22,660 nt of DNA. Origin: Roseburia_C amylophila (lineage in GTDB: Bacteria; Bacillota; Clostridia; Lachnospirales; Lachnospiraceae). The position numbers and the translations under genes were made by a program. The notes beneath the pieces are model-generated. The model had not been told where the DNA came from and did no database searches. It saw only the letters and a program-made list of their open reading frames with translations. Position 1 is the stretch's first letter; every line of letters starts with the position of its first letter. The stretch lies in assembly GCF_025567465.1 (NCBI RefSeq), contig NZ_JAOQKI010000030.1, positions 1 to 22,660 on the forward strand. Reading direction: 5' to 3'. Below are positions 7,676 through 14,853 of the stretch, piece after piece.

Positions 7676-7738
7676 AAAAATCCCTCCTGCCTGTCTGCTA
7701 TTCCAAACACATTATAGCATACAGACAAAGGAGGGATT
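7676..7738 (-). terminator. Terminator-like hairpin containing the vanR ribosome site
   Basis: On the minus strand AATCCCTCC (7738-7730) pairs perfectly with GGAGGGATT (7687-7679), followed by TTT directly before the ATG. Inner pairs GTCTG/CAGAC (7726-7722, 7697-7693) and CTAT/ATAG (7717-7714, 7701-7698) extend the stem. Transcripts coming from trkA-trkH contain both arms, so they would stop here or hide the GGAGGG ribosome site. The regulator's own promoter lies between the arms, so its transcript lacks the 5' arm. Confidence 0.6.
7711..7719 (-). promoter_or_regulatory. Extended -10 promoter of the VanR/VanS-like operon
   Basis: TGCTATAAT (7719-7711, minus strand) is a consensus extended -10 box. 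No good -35 box lies 16-18 bases upstream, which fits extended -10 promoters and possibly activation by the regulator itself. Transcription would start near 7704, leaving a leader of about 29 bases. Confidence 0.6.
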
Positions 7739-7757
7739 CCTTATTATTTATTAAGAT

Positions 7758-9224
7758 TTACTGAACTTTGCCAACATGGCGGTGAGGATGAATCCGCCAT
7801 AAACCCGGTGCAAAAATCACTAACATCGGGTATAATTCCAATCGACCAACCAGCATGTCAAACATCAATACCAGCTTGGATAAAACACTGAACCCACCAA
7901 AGTTACCGGTCGGTCCTACCATGTTAAGTCCCGGTCCGACATTATTAAAGGTTGCCATAACTGCTGTAAAGTTCGTTGTCATATCAAAATTATCAAGACT
8001 GATTAACAACACTGATACGATAAGAATAACAACATAGCCTGCCAGATAGCATAACACAGTCTTTACCACATTATCCGGTATTCGTCTTCCGTCCATATGT
8101 ACCTTCTGCACACTTCTCGGATGGGTCACAGACATAATTTCATTGCGGACAGATTTTACCATAATAATGAGACGGGAAACCTTAAATCCACCGCCGGTAC
8201 TTCCGGCACAGGCTCCGACAAACATTAAAAGCACCAGAATCATTCTTGAAAATTCCGGCCAGAGATTAAAATCTGCCGTGGCAAATCCTGTAGTACTGAT
8301 AACAGATGCCACCTGAAAGATTGCCTGCTGGAATGCTTTTCCAAAAGAAGCAAAGCTGGCTCTGATATTAAATGCAATAAGCAGTGCCGAACCGAATACT
8401 ATCAAAAGATAGTAACGCATTTCCTCACACATCAGTGCTTCCTTCGGCCGCTTAATCAAAAATATATAATATACAGTAAAATTAATGGAACAGATAATCA
8501 TAAATACCGTAATGATAATCTGCACCGCTGTACTATAAGATGCTATACTACTGTTCAATAGTCCAAATCCACCGGTTCCCACGGTACCAAAGGTCAATGT
8601 CATGGAATCAAAGAGTGGCATTCCTGCTATTAACAGCGCAATAATCTCAATCACCGTAAAGACTACATAGATTCCATAGAGAATCATTGCAGTAGTCTTT
8701 ACCTTTGGAACCAGTTTTCCAACAGATGGTCCCGGGCTTTCTGCACGCATCAGATGCATGCTGGAGCTGTCGGAAAGGGGCATGACTGCCATAATAAATA
8801 CCAGCACACCCATACCACCGATCCAGTGGGTAAAGCAACGCCAGAAAGCTGTTCCACGGGAAAGTTTCTCTACATCACTTAAGATACTTGAACCTGTTGT
8901 CGTAAAGCCGGAAATTGTCTCAAATAACGCATCAATATAAGATGGAAATTCTCCGGTTAAATGCATTGGCAATGCGCCAATCAGACTGAGGATTATCCAG
9001 CTTAATGCAACTGCTGCAAATCCTTCTTTTGAATAAAATACACTGCTCTTCGGTTTTCTTCTTCTGCCCAAAAAACCAATCAGCATACAGGCAAGTCCGG
9101 TAATCAGATATAAAAAGCCTTCCTTTTCCTGATAAATACCTGCTGTTGCTGCCGGAAGCAGAAGAAAGATTCCCACGAAGCATATAACACTGCTTAATAT
9201 GTATCGAATCATGGAATAATTCAT
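7758..9224 (-). CDS. trkH: TrkH/KtrB-family potassium channel subunit
   Basis: 488 residues, the membrane subunit of a K+ uptake system. Four pore loops carrying the filter glycine are visible: TTTGSS, GTVGTGGFG, STTGFAT and FNNVGPGL. Between them are about ten hydrophobic helices. The N-terminus has an additional pair of helices, as in TrkH rather than short KtrB. ATG 9224 is preceded by AGG and a GGGGG run. It follows the trkA gene by ten bases and is transcribed with it. No dedicated terminator lies behind it except the hairpin at 7676-7738 next to the VanR-like gene. Confidence 0.93.
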   Translation of the reverse strand: MNYSMIRYILSSVICFVGIFLLLPAATAGIYQEKEGFLYLITGLACMLIGFLGRRRKPKSSVFYSKEGFAAVALSWIILSLIGALPMHLTGEFPSYIDALFETISGFTTTGSSILSDVEKLSRGTAFWRCFTHWIGGMGVLVFIMAVMPLSDSSSMHLMRAESPGPSVGKLVPKVKTTAMILYGIYVVFTVIEIIALLIAGMPLFDSMTLTFGTVGTGGFGLLNSSIASYSTAVQIIITVFMIICSINFTVYYIFLIKRPKEALMCEEMRYYLLIVFGSALLIAFNIRASFASFGKAFQQAIFQVASVISTTGFATADFNLWPEFSRMILVLLMFVGACAGSTGGGFKVSRLIIMVKSVRNEIMSVTHPRSVQKVHMDGRRIPDNVVKTVLCYLAGYVVILIVSVLLISLDNFDMTTNFTAVMATFNNVGPGLNMVGPTGNFGGFSVLSKLVLMFDMLVGRLELYPMLVIFAPGLWRIHPHRHVGKVQ

Positions 9225-9234
9225 GACAAGCCCC

Positions 9235-10590
9235 CTACCTTAATGCATCCCGGATATCATGTAACCCTGTCGTCGTGGTAACAAGAATTACCGTATCTCC
9301 CACTTCAATTACACTCTGTCCTTTTGGAATGGTCACTTTTCCTTTATGGGTGATACATCCAATCAGCATCTTAGGTTTCAAGCGAAGATCCTGCAATGGA
9401 ATTCCAACCACCGGAGAACCCTCTTTAATTAAAAATTCCAGTGCTTCTACCCGGTTATCATTCAGCCGGTACAATGTCTCAATATTGCTTCCCATGGAGT
9501 TTTTCATAGCACGTACATACTTGATAATACTCTCGGAAGTAATAAATTTCGGATAAATAATACTTCCTACATCTAACTGGTCAATAATATCATCATAAGA
9601 AATACGATGAACTTTAGTAATCAGTTTTGCAGAAGATAAACTCTTTGCAAACAATGCCAGCATGATATTCTCTTCATCAAAATTAGTGGTTGCCACAAAG
9701 GCTTCTGTCTCTAACAATCCCTCTTCGATTAAAAGGTCTTTATCTGTTGCATCACCACAGATAATCATCGCCTTTGGAACCATTTCATTTAATTCTTCGC
9801 AGCGTTCTTCGTCACGCTCTACAATTTTGACACGGATACCCATTTCCAAAAGCTGCTTTGCAAGATAAACAGAAGTTCTTCCGCCACCGACAATCAGTGC
9901 ATCTCTCGCAGAAGAAGTAGGCACACCCAGTTTCTTAAAGAATTCAATAGTTTTAGCCGGTGTCCCTACAATAGAAATCTCATCCCTGGCTTTCAACTCA
10001 AAATTACCATCCGGAATATATACTTCATCTCCACGCTCAACCACTGCTATCAGTACGTCACAATGCAGTCTGCTTCCCATATCCTTAAGCTGCATATTAC
10101 AAAGAGGGTTGTCCTCCTCAATCCGGTAGTTGACTAATTCCACCCGGCTCTTGGCAAATGAATCCACTTTGAGCGCGGAAGGGAATTTCAGCAGTCTCGC
10201 CATTTCGCGTGCTGCTGCAAGCTGTGGATTGATAATCATGGACAACCCTAATTCCTCTTTAATAAAACCTATTTCTCTACTGTATACAGGATTGCTGACT
10301 CTTGCAATCGTATGGCAGCCTCCTGCTTTTTTTGCGATCAGACAGCATAAAAGATTCAGTTCATCTGAACCTGTCACTGCAATCATAAGGTCTGCATCTG
10401 CAATCCCTGCATCTGTCTGTGCATTAAAACTTGCACCATTTCCAATAATTCCCATTACATCACATACATTGGTCACTGCCTCTACAGCCTGCTGTCTGCA
10501 ATCAATTACTGTAATATCATGTTTTTCTTTACTAAGCTGTTCTGCAAGTGTTGCACCTACATTACCACAGCCCACTATAATTATCTTCAT
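9235..10590 (-). CDS. trkA: TrkA, cytosolic gating subunit of potassium uptake
   Basis: 451 residues with two tandem RCK units, as in classic TrkA. The first NAD-binding GxGxxG is at G7-G12 (GCGNVG), followed by a TrkA_C lobe around 140-215. The second Rossmann half starts near 230 with IVGGGRTSVYLA, with its own C-terminal lobe to the end. It binds the TrkH channel at the membrane and gates it with nucleotide. The start at 10590 has AGGAGA five bases upstream; an earlier in-frame start at 10614 has no such site. It is first in the trkA-trkH operon and has a good promoter at 10653-10680. The leader is about 55 bases, too short for a c-di-AMP (ydaO) riboswitch. Confidence 0.94.
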   Translation of the reverse strand: MKIIIVGCGNVGATLAEQLSKEKHDITVIDCRQQAVEAVTNVCDVMGIIGNGASFNAQTDAGIADADLMIAVTGSDELNLLCCLIAKKAGGCHTIARVSNPVYSREIGFIKEELGLSMIINPQLAAAREMARLLKFPSALKVDSFAKSRVELVNYRIEEDNPLCNMQLKDMGSRLHCDVLIAVVERGDEVYIPDGNFELKARDEISIVGTPAKTIEFFKKLGVPTSSARDALIVGGGRTSVYLAKQLLEMGIRVKIVERDEERCEELNEMVPKAMIICGDATDKDLLIEEGLLETEAFVATTNFDEENIMLALFAKSLSSAKLITKVHRISYDDIIDQLDVGSIIYPKFITSESIIKYVRAMKNSMGSNIETLYRLNDNRVEALEFLIKEGSPVVGIPLQDLRLKPKMLIGCITHKGKVTIPKGQSVIEVGDTVILVTTTTGLHDIRDALR

Positions 10591-10652
10591 AGCTTCTCCT
10601 ATGCTTGTTCTCATACATATTTATTGGTCGTTGAAGCAAATACCTATGACGA

Positions 10653-10680
10653 ATTATAGCAGACTTTATAAATAATGCAA
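10653..10680 (-). promoter_or_regulatory. Promoter of trkA-trkH
   Basis: On the minus strand TTGCAT (10680-10675) and TATAAT (10658-10653) are 16 bases apart, with TGC just before the -10 box. It starts 18 bases after the ABC ATPase stop, so it separates the potassium operon from the amino acid operon. The predicted start of transcription is near 10646. Confidence 0.7.
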
Positions 10681-10698
10681 TCCCGGTTTTACCCAATC

Positions 10699-11463
10699 CT
10701 AATTCTGGGCAAATCTTGCCAGGAACTGCTTTGTTCTCTCTTCTTTCGGATGCTCGATTACTTCCTTCGGGTCACCCTGTTCAATAATATAACCGCCATC
10801 CATAAAAATGACACGGTCAGCCACATCTCTGGCAAATGCCATCTCATGAGTTACAATTACCATGGTCATATGCTCACTTGCCAGCTGACGGATTACTTTT
10901 AAGATTTCTCCGGTAAGCTCCGGATCTAATGCGGAGGTTGGCTCATCGAAGAATAAAATCTGTGGATGAAGTGCTAACGCTCTTGCAATGGCAACTCTCT
11001 GCTGCTGTCCACCAGAAAGCTGGCATGGATAGCAGTCTGCCTTATCGGATAACCCCATTTTTTCAAGAAGCTCCATTGCTTCTTTCTTTACTTCTTCTTT
11101 ATTCCGCTTCTGCACATGTACCGGTGCATCCATCAGATTCTTTAACACGGAATAATGTGGAAACAGATTAAAGTTCTGAAATACCAGTCCGAAATATCCC
11201 TGAATCTTTTTTAACTCTGCGTTTCCCACATACCGGGATTTTCCATCCGCACCGGTTGACACCGCATGCTCACCGAGATAAACCAGTTCTCCTTCATCCA
11301 TTGTCTCAAGAAGTGTGGCACAACGCAGCAGTGTTGATTTACCGGAACCGGAAGGACCGATAATTGCTACAACCTCACCCTGTTCCACGGAGAGTGAAAT
11401 ATCATGAAGTACATCTACAGCCCCAAAGCTTTTCTTTACATTCTTTATCTCTAACAGCTTCAT
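10699..11463 (-). CDS. Polar amino acid ABC importer, ATP-binding subunit
   Basis: 254 residues, close to the usual length of GlnQ/HisP-type ATPases. Walker A is GPSGSGKST (36-44), the signature is LSGGQQQR, Walker B is ILFFDEPTSALD, and the switch histidine is in VTHEMAFA. It energises import through the permease encoded just upstream. GGAGAGG precedes ATG 11463. It is the last gene of the substrate-binding protein, permease, ATPase operon. I see no convincing terminator between its stop and the trkA promoter; a weak CCCA/TGGG hairpin overlaps the stop. Confidence 0.93.
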   Translation of the reverse strand: MKLLEIKNVKKSFGAVDVLHDISLSVEQGEVVAIIGPSGSGKSTLLRCATLLETMDEGELVYLGEHAVSTGADGKSRYVGNAELKKIQGYFGLVFQNFNLFPHYSVLKNLMDAPVHVQKRNKEEVKKEAMELLEKMGLSDKADCYPCQLSGGQQQRVAIARALALHPQILFFDEPTSALDPELTGEILKVIRQLASEHMTMVIVTHEMAFARDVADRVIFMDGGYIIEQGDPKEVIEHPKEERTKQFLARFAQN

Positions 11464-11476
11464 TCTTTTCCTCTCC

Positions 11477-12127
11477 TTACTTATAATAACTCAGTTTCTT
11501 TTCAATTCGTTCCATGATAAATGCCACTACAAAGTTAAAGATGTAGTAGAAAAGTCCTGCTACAAACAATGGCATGATGCTGCTGACACGGGCCGCAATC
11601 TGTTTTGCAATGGTAAACATTTCTGCATAAGCCAGTACAAATGCCATGGAAGTATCTTTTACCAGTGTAATAACTTCATTGGTTACCGGCGGCACCACAC
11701 GTTTTACCATCTGTGGGAAAATGATTTTACAGAAGGTCTGTGCCTTAGAGTAGCCCAATACTTTGGCTGCTTCATACTGCCCTACCGGGATTCCTTCGAT
11801 TCCTGCACGGTAAATCTCTGCGAAATATGCCGCATAATTAATGGAGAAACCAATGATTGTTGCATAAAAGCTATACTCTTTGGAGATTCGGATTCCAAAT
11901 AAGTAATATGGTCCGAAATACACCACCAGAAGCTGAAGCATCAGCGGAGTTCCACGCATAATGGATATGTATAATTTTACAAGCCACTGCACCGGCTTAA
12001 TCCGTGACTTTCTTCCAAATGCCACTAAAAGTCCTAACGGCAGTGAAAATACCAATGTTAATACAAATATAGAAAGTGATGCCAGCATACCGGAACCCAG
12101 CTGCTGTGCTACAGCAATAAATGACAT
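11477..12127 (-). CDS. Polar amino acid ABC importer, permease subunit
   Basis: 216 residues of the His/Glu/Gln/Arg permease family, with about five hydrophobic helices. The EAA coupling loop reads EAAKVLGYSKAQTFCKIIFP, preceded by AYFAEIYRAGIEGIP, both hallmarks of the family. ATG 12127 is chosen because AGGAGA lies six bases upstream; the longer frame from 12145 would run into the upstream gene. Two bases separate it from the binding-protein stop, and that ribosome site overlaps the stop codon, implying coupled translation. A single permease gene suggests a homodimer. Confidence 0.92.
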   Translation of the reverse strand: MSFIAVAQQLGSGMLASLSIFVLTLVFSLPLGLLVAFGRKSRIKPVQWLVKLYISIMRGTPLMLQLLVVYFGPYYLFGIRISKEYSFYATIIGFSINYAAYFAEIYRAGIEGIPVGQYEAAKVLGYSKAQTFCKIIFPQMVKRVVPPVTNEVITLVKDTSMAFVLAYAEMFTIAKQIAARVSSIMPLFVAGLFYYIFNFVVAFIMERIEKKLSYYK

Positions 12128-12129
12128 AT

Positions 12130-12993
12130 CTATTCTCCTAAGCAAACCATTTCTGGTAAATTATAATCTGTGTAGTTATTTACGATAGTAGTAAATGTTC
12201 CATCTTTCACCATCTCATCCAAGGTCTTCTGAACCTGGTCTTTTAACTCTGTATTACCTTTTTTAAATCCGATTGCATACTGCTCGCTGGATACCTGTTC
12301 ATCCAACATACGGAAAGCATCTCCTCTGGATGACATCTGGTATTTTGCTACTCCGATATCCAATACTACTGCATCTACAGCACCGGACTCCAAGTTCATA
12401 AATGCAGTATTGTAATCAGCTACCTGCTGAAGTTCAGCAAAAGATGCAGTCAGCTCTTTATTTTCATCGGTTGCATCATCTCCCTGTAATGCTGCAAGTC
12501 CTGAAGAATCAGCCTGAACGTCTACTACTTTTCCTGCCAGATCTGATAATTTATTAATATCCGAATCTTTTGCAACAACTACAACAATACTGTTGTCTAC
12601 ATATGGATCAGAGAATGTATAATCATCTTCTCTTCCGTTCATGGTAAATCCGTTCCAGATACAGTCAATGGAACCTGACTCTAATTCCATATCTTTTGAA
12701 TCCCAGTTAATTGGTTTCTTTACCAGTTCCCATCCGTTACGGTCGCATACTTCCTGTGCCAGTTCAAGGTCAAATCCGGTATAATCTCCATCTTCATCCA
12801 TATAACCATATGGTGGAAATTCTGCGTCAAATCCTACAACAAACTGGGTTCGGTCTGAACCATTGTCGCTCTTTGCATTTTCAGTATTCTGGACAGATGC
12901 ATTGTCTTTCTTATCTGCATCCTTACTTCCACAGCCAGCCAGTGACACGGTCATTGCAGCTGCCAGTAAAACAGTCAACATTTTCTTCTTCAT
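12130..12993 (-). CDS. Polar amino acid ABC importer, substrate-binding lipoprotein
   Basis: 287 residues. A lipoprotein signal (MKKKMLTVLLAAAMTVSLAGC) gives lipidation at C21, followed by a flexible Asp/Asn/Ser-rich linker to about residue 48. The mature domain has the solute-binding family 3 pattern: VGFDAEFPPYGY, GFDLELAQEV, DCIWNGFTM and VDVQADSSGLAAL. It should capture a polar amino acid outside the cell and deliver it to the permease encoded two bases downstream. Specificity cannot be read from sequence alone. GAGGAGG lies nine bases before ATG 12993. The upstream region holds a candidate promoter and a dyad that may be an operator. Confidence 0.93.
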   Translation of the reverse strand: MKKKMLTVLLAAAMTVSLAGCGSKDADKKDNASVQNTENAKSDNGSDRTQFVVGFDAEFPPYGYMDEDGDYTGFDLELAQEVCDRNGWELVKKPINWDSKDMELESGSIDCIWNGFTMNGREDDYTFSDPYVDNSIVVVVAKDSDINKLSDLAGKVVDVQADSSGLAALQGDDATDENKELTASFAELQQVADYNTAFMNLESGAVDAVVLDIGVAKYQMSSRGDAFRMLDEQVSSEQYAIGFKKGNTELKDQVQKTLDEMVKDGTFTTIVNNYTDYNLPEMVCLGE

Positions 12994-13054
12994 AATAGAG
13001 TTCCTCCTCTTTTTGTAATATCTTTTTATTAAGTTCTTTTTCTATCACTTTAGT

Positions 13055-13083
13055 ATACTACCATGATAAATCAGTAATGTAAA
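13055..13083 (-). promoter_or_regulatory. Candidate promoter of the amino acid ABC operon
   Basis: On the minus strand TTTACA (13083-13078) and TAGTAT (13060-13055) are 17 bases apart. The -10 box matches consensus at four of six positions. It lies inside a perfect 10-base palindrome TAGTATACTA (13051-13060) that could bind a repressor. The leader would be about 55 bases. Confidence 0.42.
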
Positions 13084-13119
13084 TCATTTTCTATATTAAT
13101 TTCAGGTTGTCAGCCGATA

Positions 13120-13136
13120 AATTTTAGACTAAAATT
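13120..13136. promoter_or_regulatory. 17-base perfect dyad, possible operator of the amino acid importer
   Basis: AATTTTAG (13120-13127) and CTAAAATT (13129-13136) are exact inverted copies around one central A. The arms resemble a CodY box (AATTTTC-W-GAAAATT) but the spacing is two bases longer. It lies about 37 bases upstream of the candidate -35 box. Binding by CodY or another amino-acid regulator is inference. Confidence 0.4.
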
Positions 13137-13156
13137 GGGCATATACCCGAATAATC

Positions 13157-13687
13157 CATAGGTGCTTGCGAATGGGGGAAAGTTTTAAGGATAAAGAAAT
13201 TTTGTGGTATTCGATGTAGGTTTGATTTTTTTGGATGTGAAATGCCAACTGTTCTTAGTAGTCCATTTTTCTTTATTATAAACTGTCTTTTCACTTGCTT
13301 TGACAGAATATCGGCACTGTCCGTCAAAAGCGGATGCCACATAATGTCTGCAAGGGGCACTAGGAATTTCGGCATAATTCTGATTTCATCTGGCAACCGG
13401 CACATATTCACATCCATGTTCAAATGTGCCTCGCTGGTACATCCTGTACCAGCGTTGCCTGTTGCCAGACGAAATTCCAAGTGCCCCTAACAGCCCTTAA
13501 AAGGCATCCGTACTTTGACGGACAGTACCAATATTCTGTTAAACATGGAAAAGACTGTTTTTATCCGAAAAAGAAAAATGGACTACTTAGAACTGTGGCA
13601 TTTCATCATCTTAAAATCAAATGTGCAGCGAATGCCTTAAAACTTTTTTTATCAGGAAATCCTCTCCCCCTTTCGCAAGCACCTATG
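13157..13687. repeat. 531-bp gene-free palindromic element (long inverted repeat, MITE-like or long-hairpin RNA)
   Basis: The two halves are inverted copies along their whole length, imperfect but colinear. Outer ends 13157-13172 and 13672-13687 match 16 of 16 bases (CATAGGTGCTTGCGAA). Inner blocks: 13251-13274 with 13570-13593 (one mismatch in 24), 13303-13311 with 13531-13539, 13316-13328 with 13514-13526 (13 of 13), 13353-13371 with 13470-13488 (18 of 19), and 13389-13397 with 13461-13469. The centre is a perfect 10-base stem with a TCC loop (13432-13441, 13445-13454). The left arm has an extra small stem (GGCACAT/ATGTGCC, 13399-13430). AATC flanks both sides (13153-13156, 13689-13692), a possible 4-base target duplication. 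No convincing gene lies inside. Confidence 0.88.
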
Positions 13688-13716
13688 CAATCAATGATAA
13701 AAGGAGATATTACACC

Positions 13717-13893
13717 ATGAATATACCAAATGACCCAGTCATGTTATTAAGTTACATCAACACGCAGCTTCGGGACTTCTACCCTACCTTAAATGAACTC
13801 TGTTCTGCATTAAATCTTTCGAAAGATGAGCTCTGCAGCAAGCTTTCTGCCATCGACTACGAATATGATGAGGAAGCAAACCAGTTTGTATAA
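13717..13893 (+). CDS. Small DUF4250 protein
   Basis: 58 residues starting MNIPNDPVMLLSYINTQLRD and ending in the conserved-looking IDYEYDEEANQF. It matches DUF4250 as I recall it, a short protein common in Clostridia whose function is not known. It looks like a compact helical domain, possibly helix-turn-helix-like (LNELCSALNLSKDELCSKL). Start 13717 follows AAGGAGA; a longer in-frame start at 13621 would lie inside the palindromic element and is rejected. The gene begins 30 bases after that element and its stop is inside the left arm of another inverted repeat (13885-13991). Confidence 0.85.
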   Translation: MNIPNDPVMLLSYINTQLRDFYPTLNELCSALNLSKDELCSKLSAIDYEYDEEANQFV

Positions 13894-13991
13894 ATGTGGT
13901 CTGTTGTGGTGGTTGAAAAGCCATATCTGCTGCAGCTACCTGGAAAATGTTCTTTCCCTCTCAGCATCAAAAATAACCACATTTATACCAA
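13885..13991. repeat. 107-bp inverted repeat between DUF4250 and the methyltransferase-like gene
   Basis: Bases 13885-13900 and 13976-13991 are inverted copies matching at 15 of 16 positions (core GTATAAATGTGGT). The left arm overlaps the DUF4250 stop codon. Near the middle is GCTGCAGC, a perfect 8-base palindrome flanked by CCA/TGG. There is no T tract after the right arm, so it is not a classic terminator. It may be a short mobile repeat or a structured 5' leader of the next gene. Confidence 0.6.
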
Positions 13992-14024
13992 CCGTTCTGA
14001 TACACATAACGAAAGGAGTATCCC

Positions 14025-14846
14025 ATGTCACTTTACGAAGACCTCTTGCAAAAACAATTTCTGCCCCACGCCTATGAAGACTGGGCAGAGTATCGCAATG
14101 CCATCAGCAACTATCTGATTGCATCTACTGCTGCTGACAGTACTCTTGCTATCTTTGGTGCTGGCTGCTGTAACGACTGGGACTTGTCACTCCTTGCCGG
14201 ACACTTTTCATCGATTACTTTAATTGATAATAATCTTCCTGCCATGAAACAGGCTCTTAAACGCTATCAACTGGAAACTTATCCTACCATTCACCTTGAC
14301 GAATGCAATCTTACCGGTTTATACGGCAGTGACTACGAGAATTTCTGTGATACACTCTTTGAGCAGAAAAAGCTTTTTGGTGCTTCCATCGATACGGAGC
14401 TTCCGGTCAGTACGGCACTGGCATTTCTGCATCAGACTTATGAGAAAGCCAAAAAGCATGTCATACGCTATGGCAGCCATGCTTTTGATTATTCTGTAGC
14501 TTTTGGTCTTCACAGCCAGCTTAATAATATGGCTGCGTGGATCTGGGATACCATTGCAGAAGCCTGTCACTGGCAGGACGAACGGGTAACGGAATATATT
14601 GCCTTCCAGACCGATGAGATTGTAAAACGGGTTAATGATACCATTTTGCTTTCTACCGGGAAAGACGCTTTCTTTGGAAATGAACGGACTTCTTCCCTTA
14701 ATGATTCTCCCGTAATCGGCGCCATGGAATGCATTTTAGACATCAAAAAACGTTACCCCGGCTGCCAGGCAGCTCTCGTTCCATGGAATTTTAATCCGGA
14801 ACTTGGGGTAACGTACGAAATGCTGTTACAACATGTAACACTATAA
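14025..14846 (+). CDS. Methyltransferase-like protein of unknown function
   Basis: 273 residues. Residues 41-69 (LAIFGAGCCNDWDLSLLA, then SITLIDNN) look like motif I and the acidic end of strand 2 of class I SAM-dependent methyltransferases, with G45, G47, N50, D51 and D68 as candidate cofactor contacts. The rest has no motif I recognise; the second half contains helical segments and ends in PWNFNPELGVTYEMLLQH. No membrane segment or signal peptide. AAAGGAG lies six bases before ATG 14025. It may share a transcript with the DUF4250 gene, separated by an inverted repeat. Its stop is seven bases from that of the convergent ABC exporter gene, with no clear terminator. Methyl acceptor unknown. 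Confidence 0.75.
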   Translation: MSLYEDLLQKQFLPHAYEDWAEYRNAISNYLIASTAADSTLAIFGAGCCNDWDLSLLAGHFSSITLIDNNLPAMKQALKRYQLETYPTIHLDECNLTGLYGSDYENFCDTLFEQKKLFGASIDTELPVSTALAFLHQTYEKAKKHVIRYGSHAFDYSVAFGLHSQLNNMAAWIWDTIAEACHWQDERVTEYIAFQTDEIVKRVNDTILLSTGKDAFFGNERTSSLNDSPVIGAMECILDIKKRYPGCQAALVPWNFNPELGVTYEMLLQHVTL

Positions 14847-14853
14847 ATCAATT

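Noticed and set aside
10130..10675. A 181-codon plus-strand frame, and a 138-codon one at 15830-16246
   Set aside because: They are antisense shadows of trkA and of the ABC exporter gene, with no family match.
10591..10698. c-di-AMP riboswitch before trkA
   Set aside because: The leader from the predicted start is about 55 bases, too short, and shows no matching structure.
10692..10709. Terminator of the amino acid ABC operon
   Set aside because: Only four good pairs and no T tract; it may be chance.
13124..13480. A 118-codon minus-strand frame and plus-strand frames at 13242-13490 and 13424-13720
   Set aside because: They lie in the palindromic element; opposite strands share the peptide KKNGLLRTV because the arms are inverted copies. 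No consistent ribosome sites or protein family.
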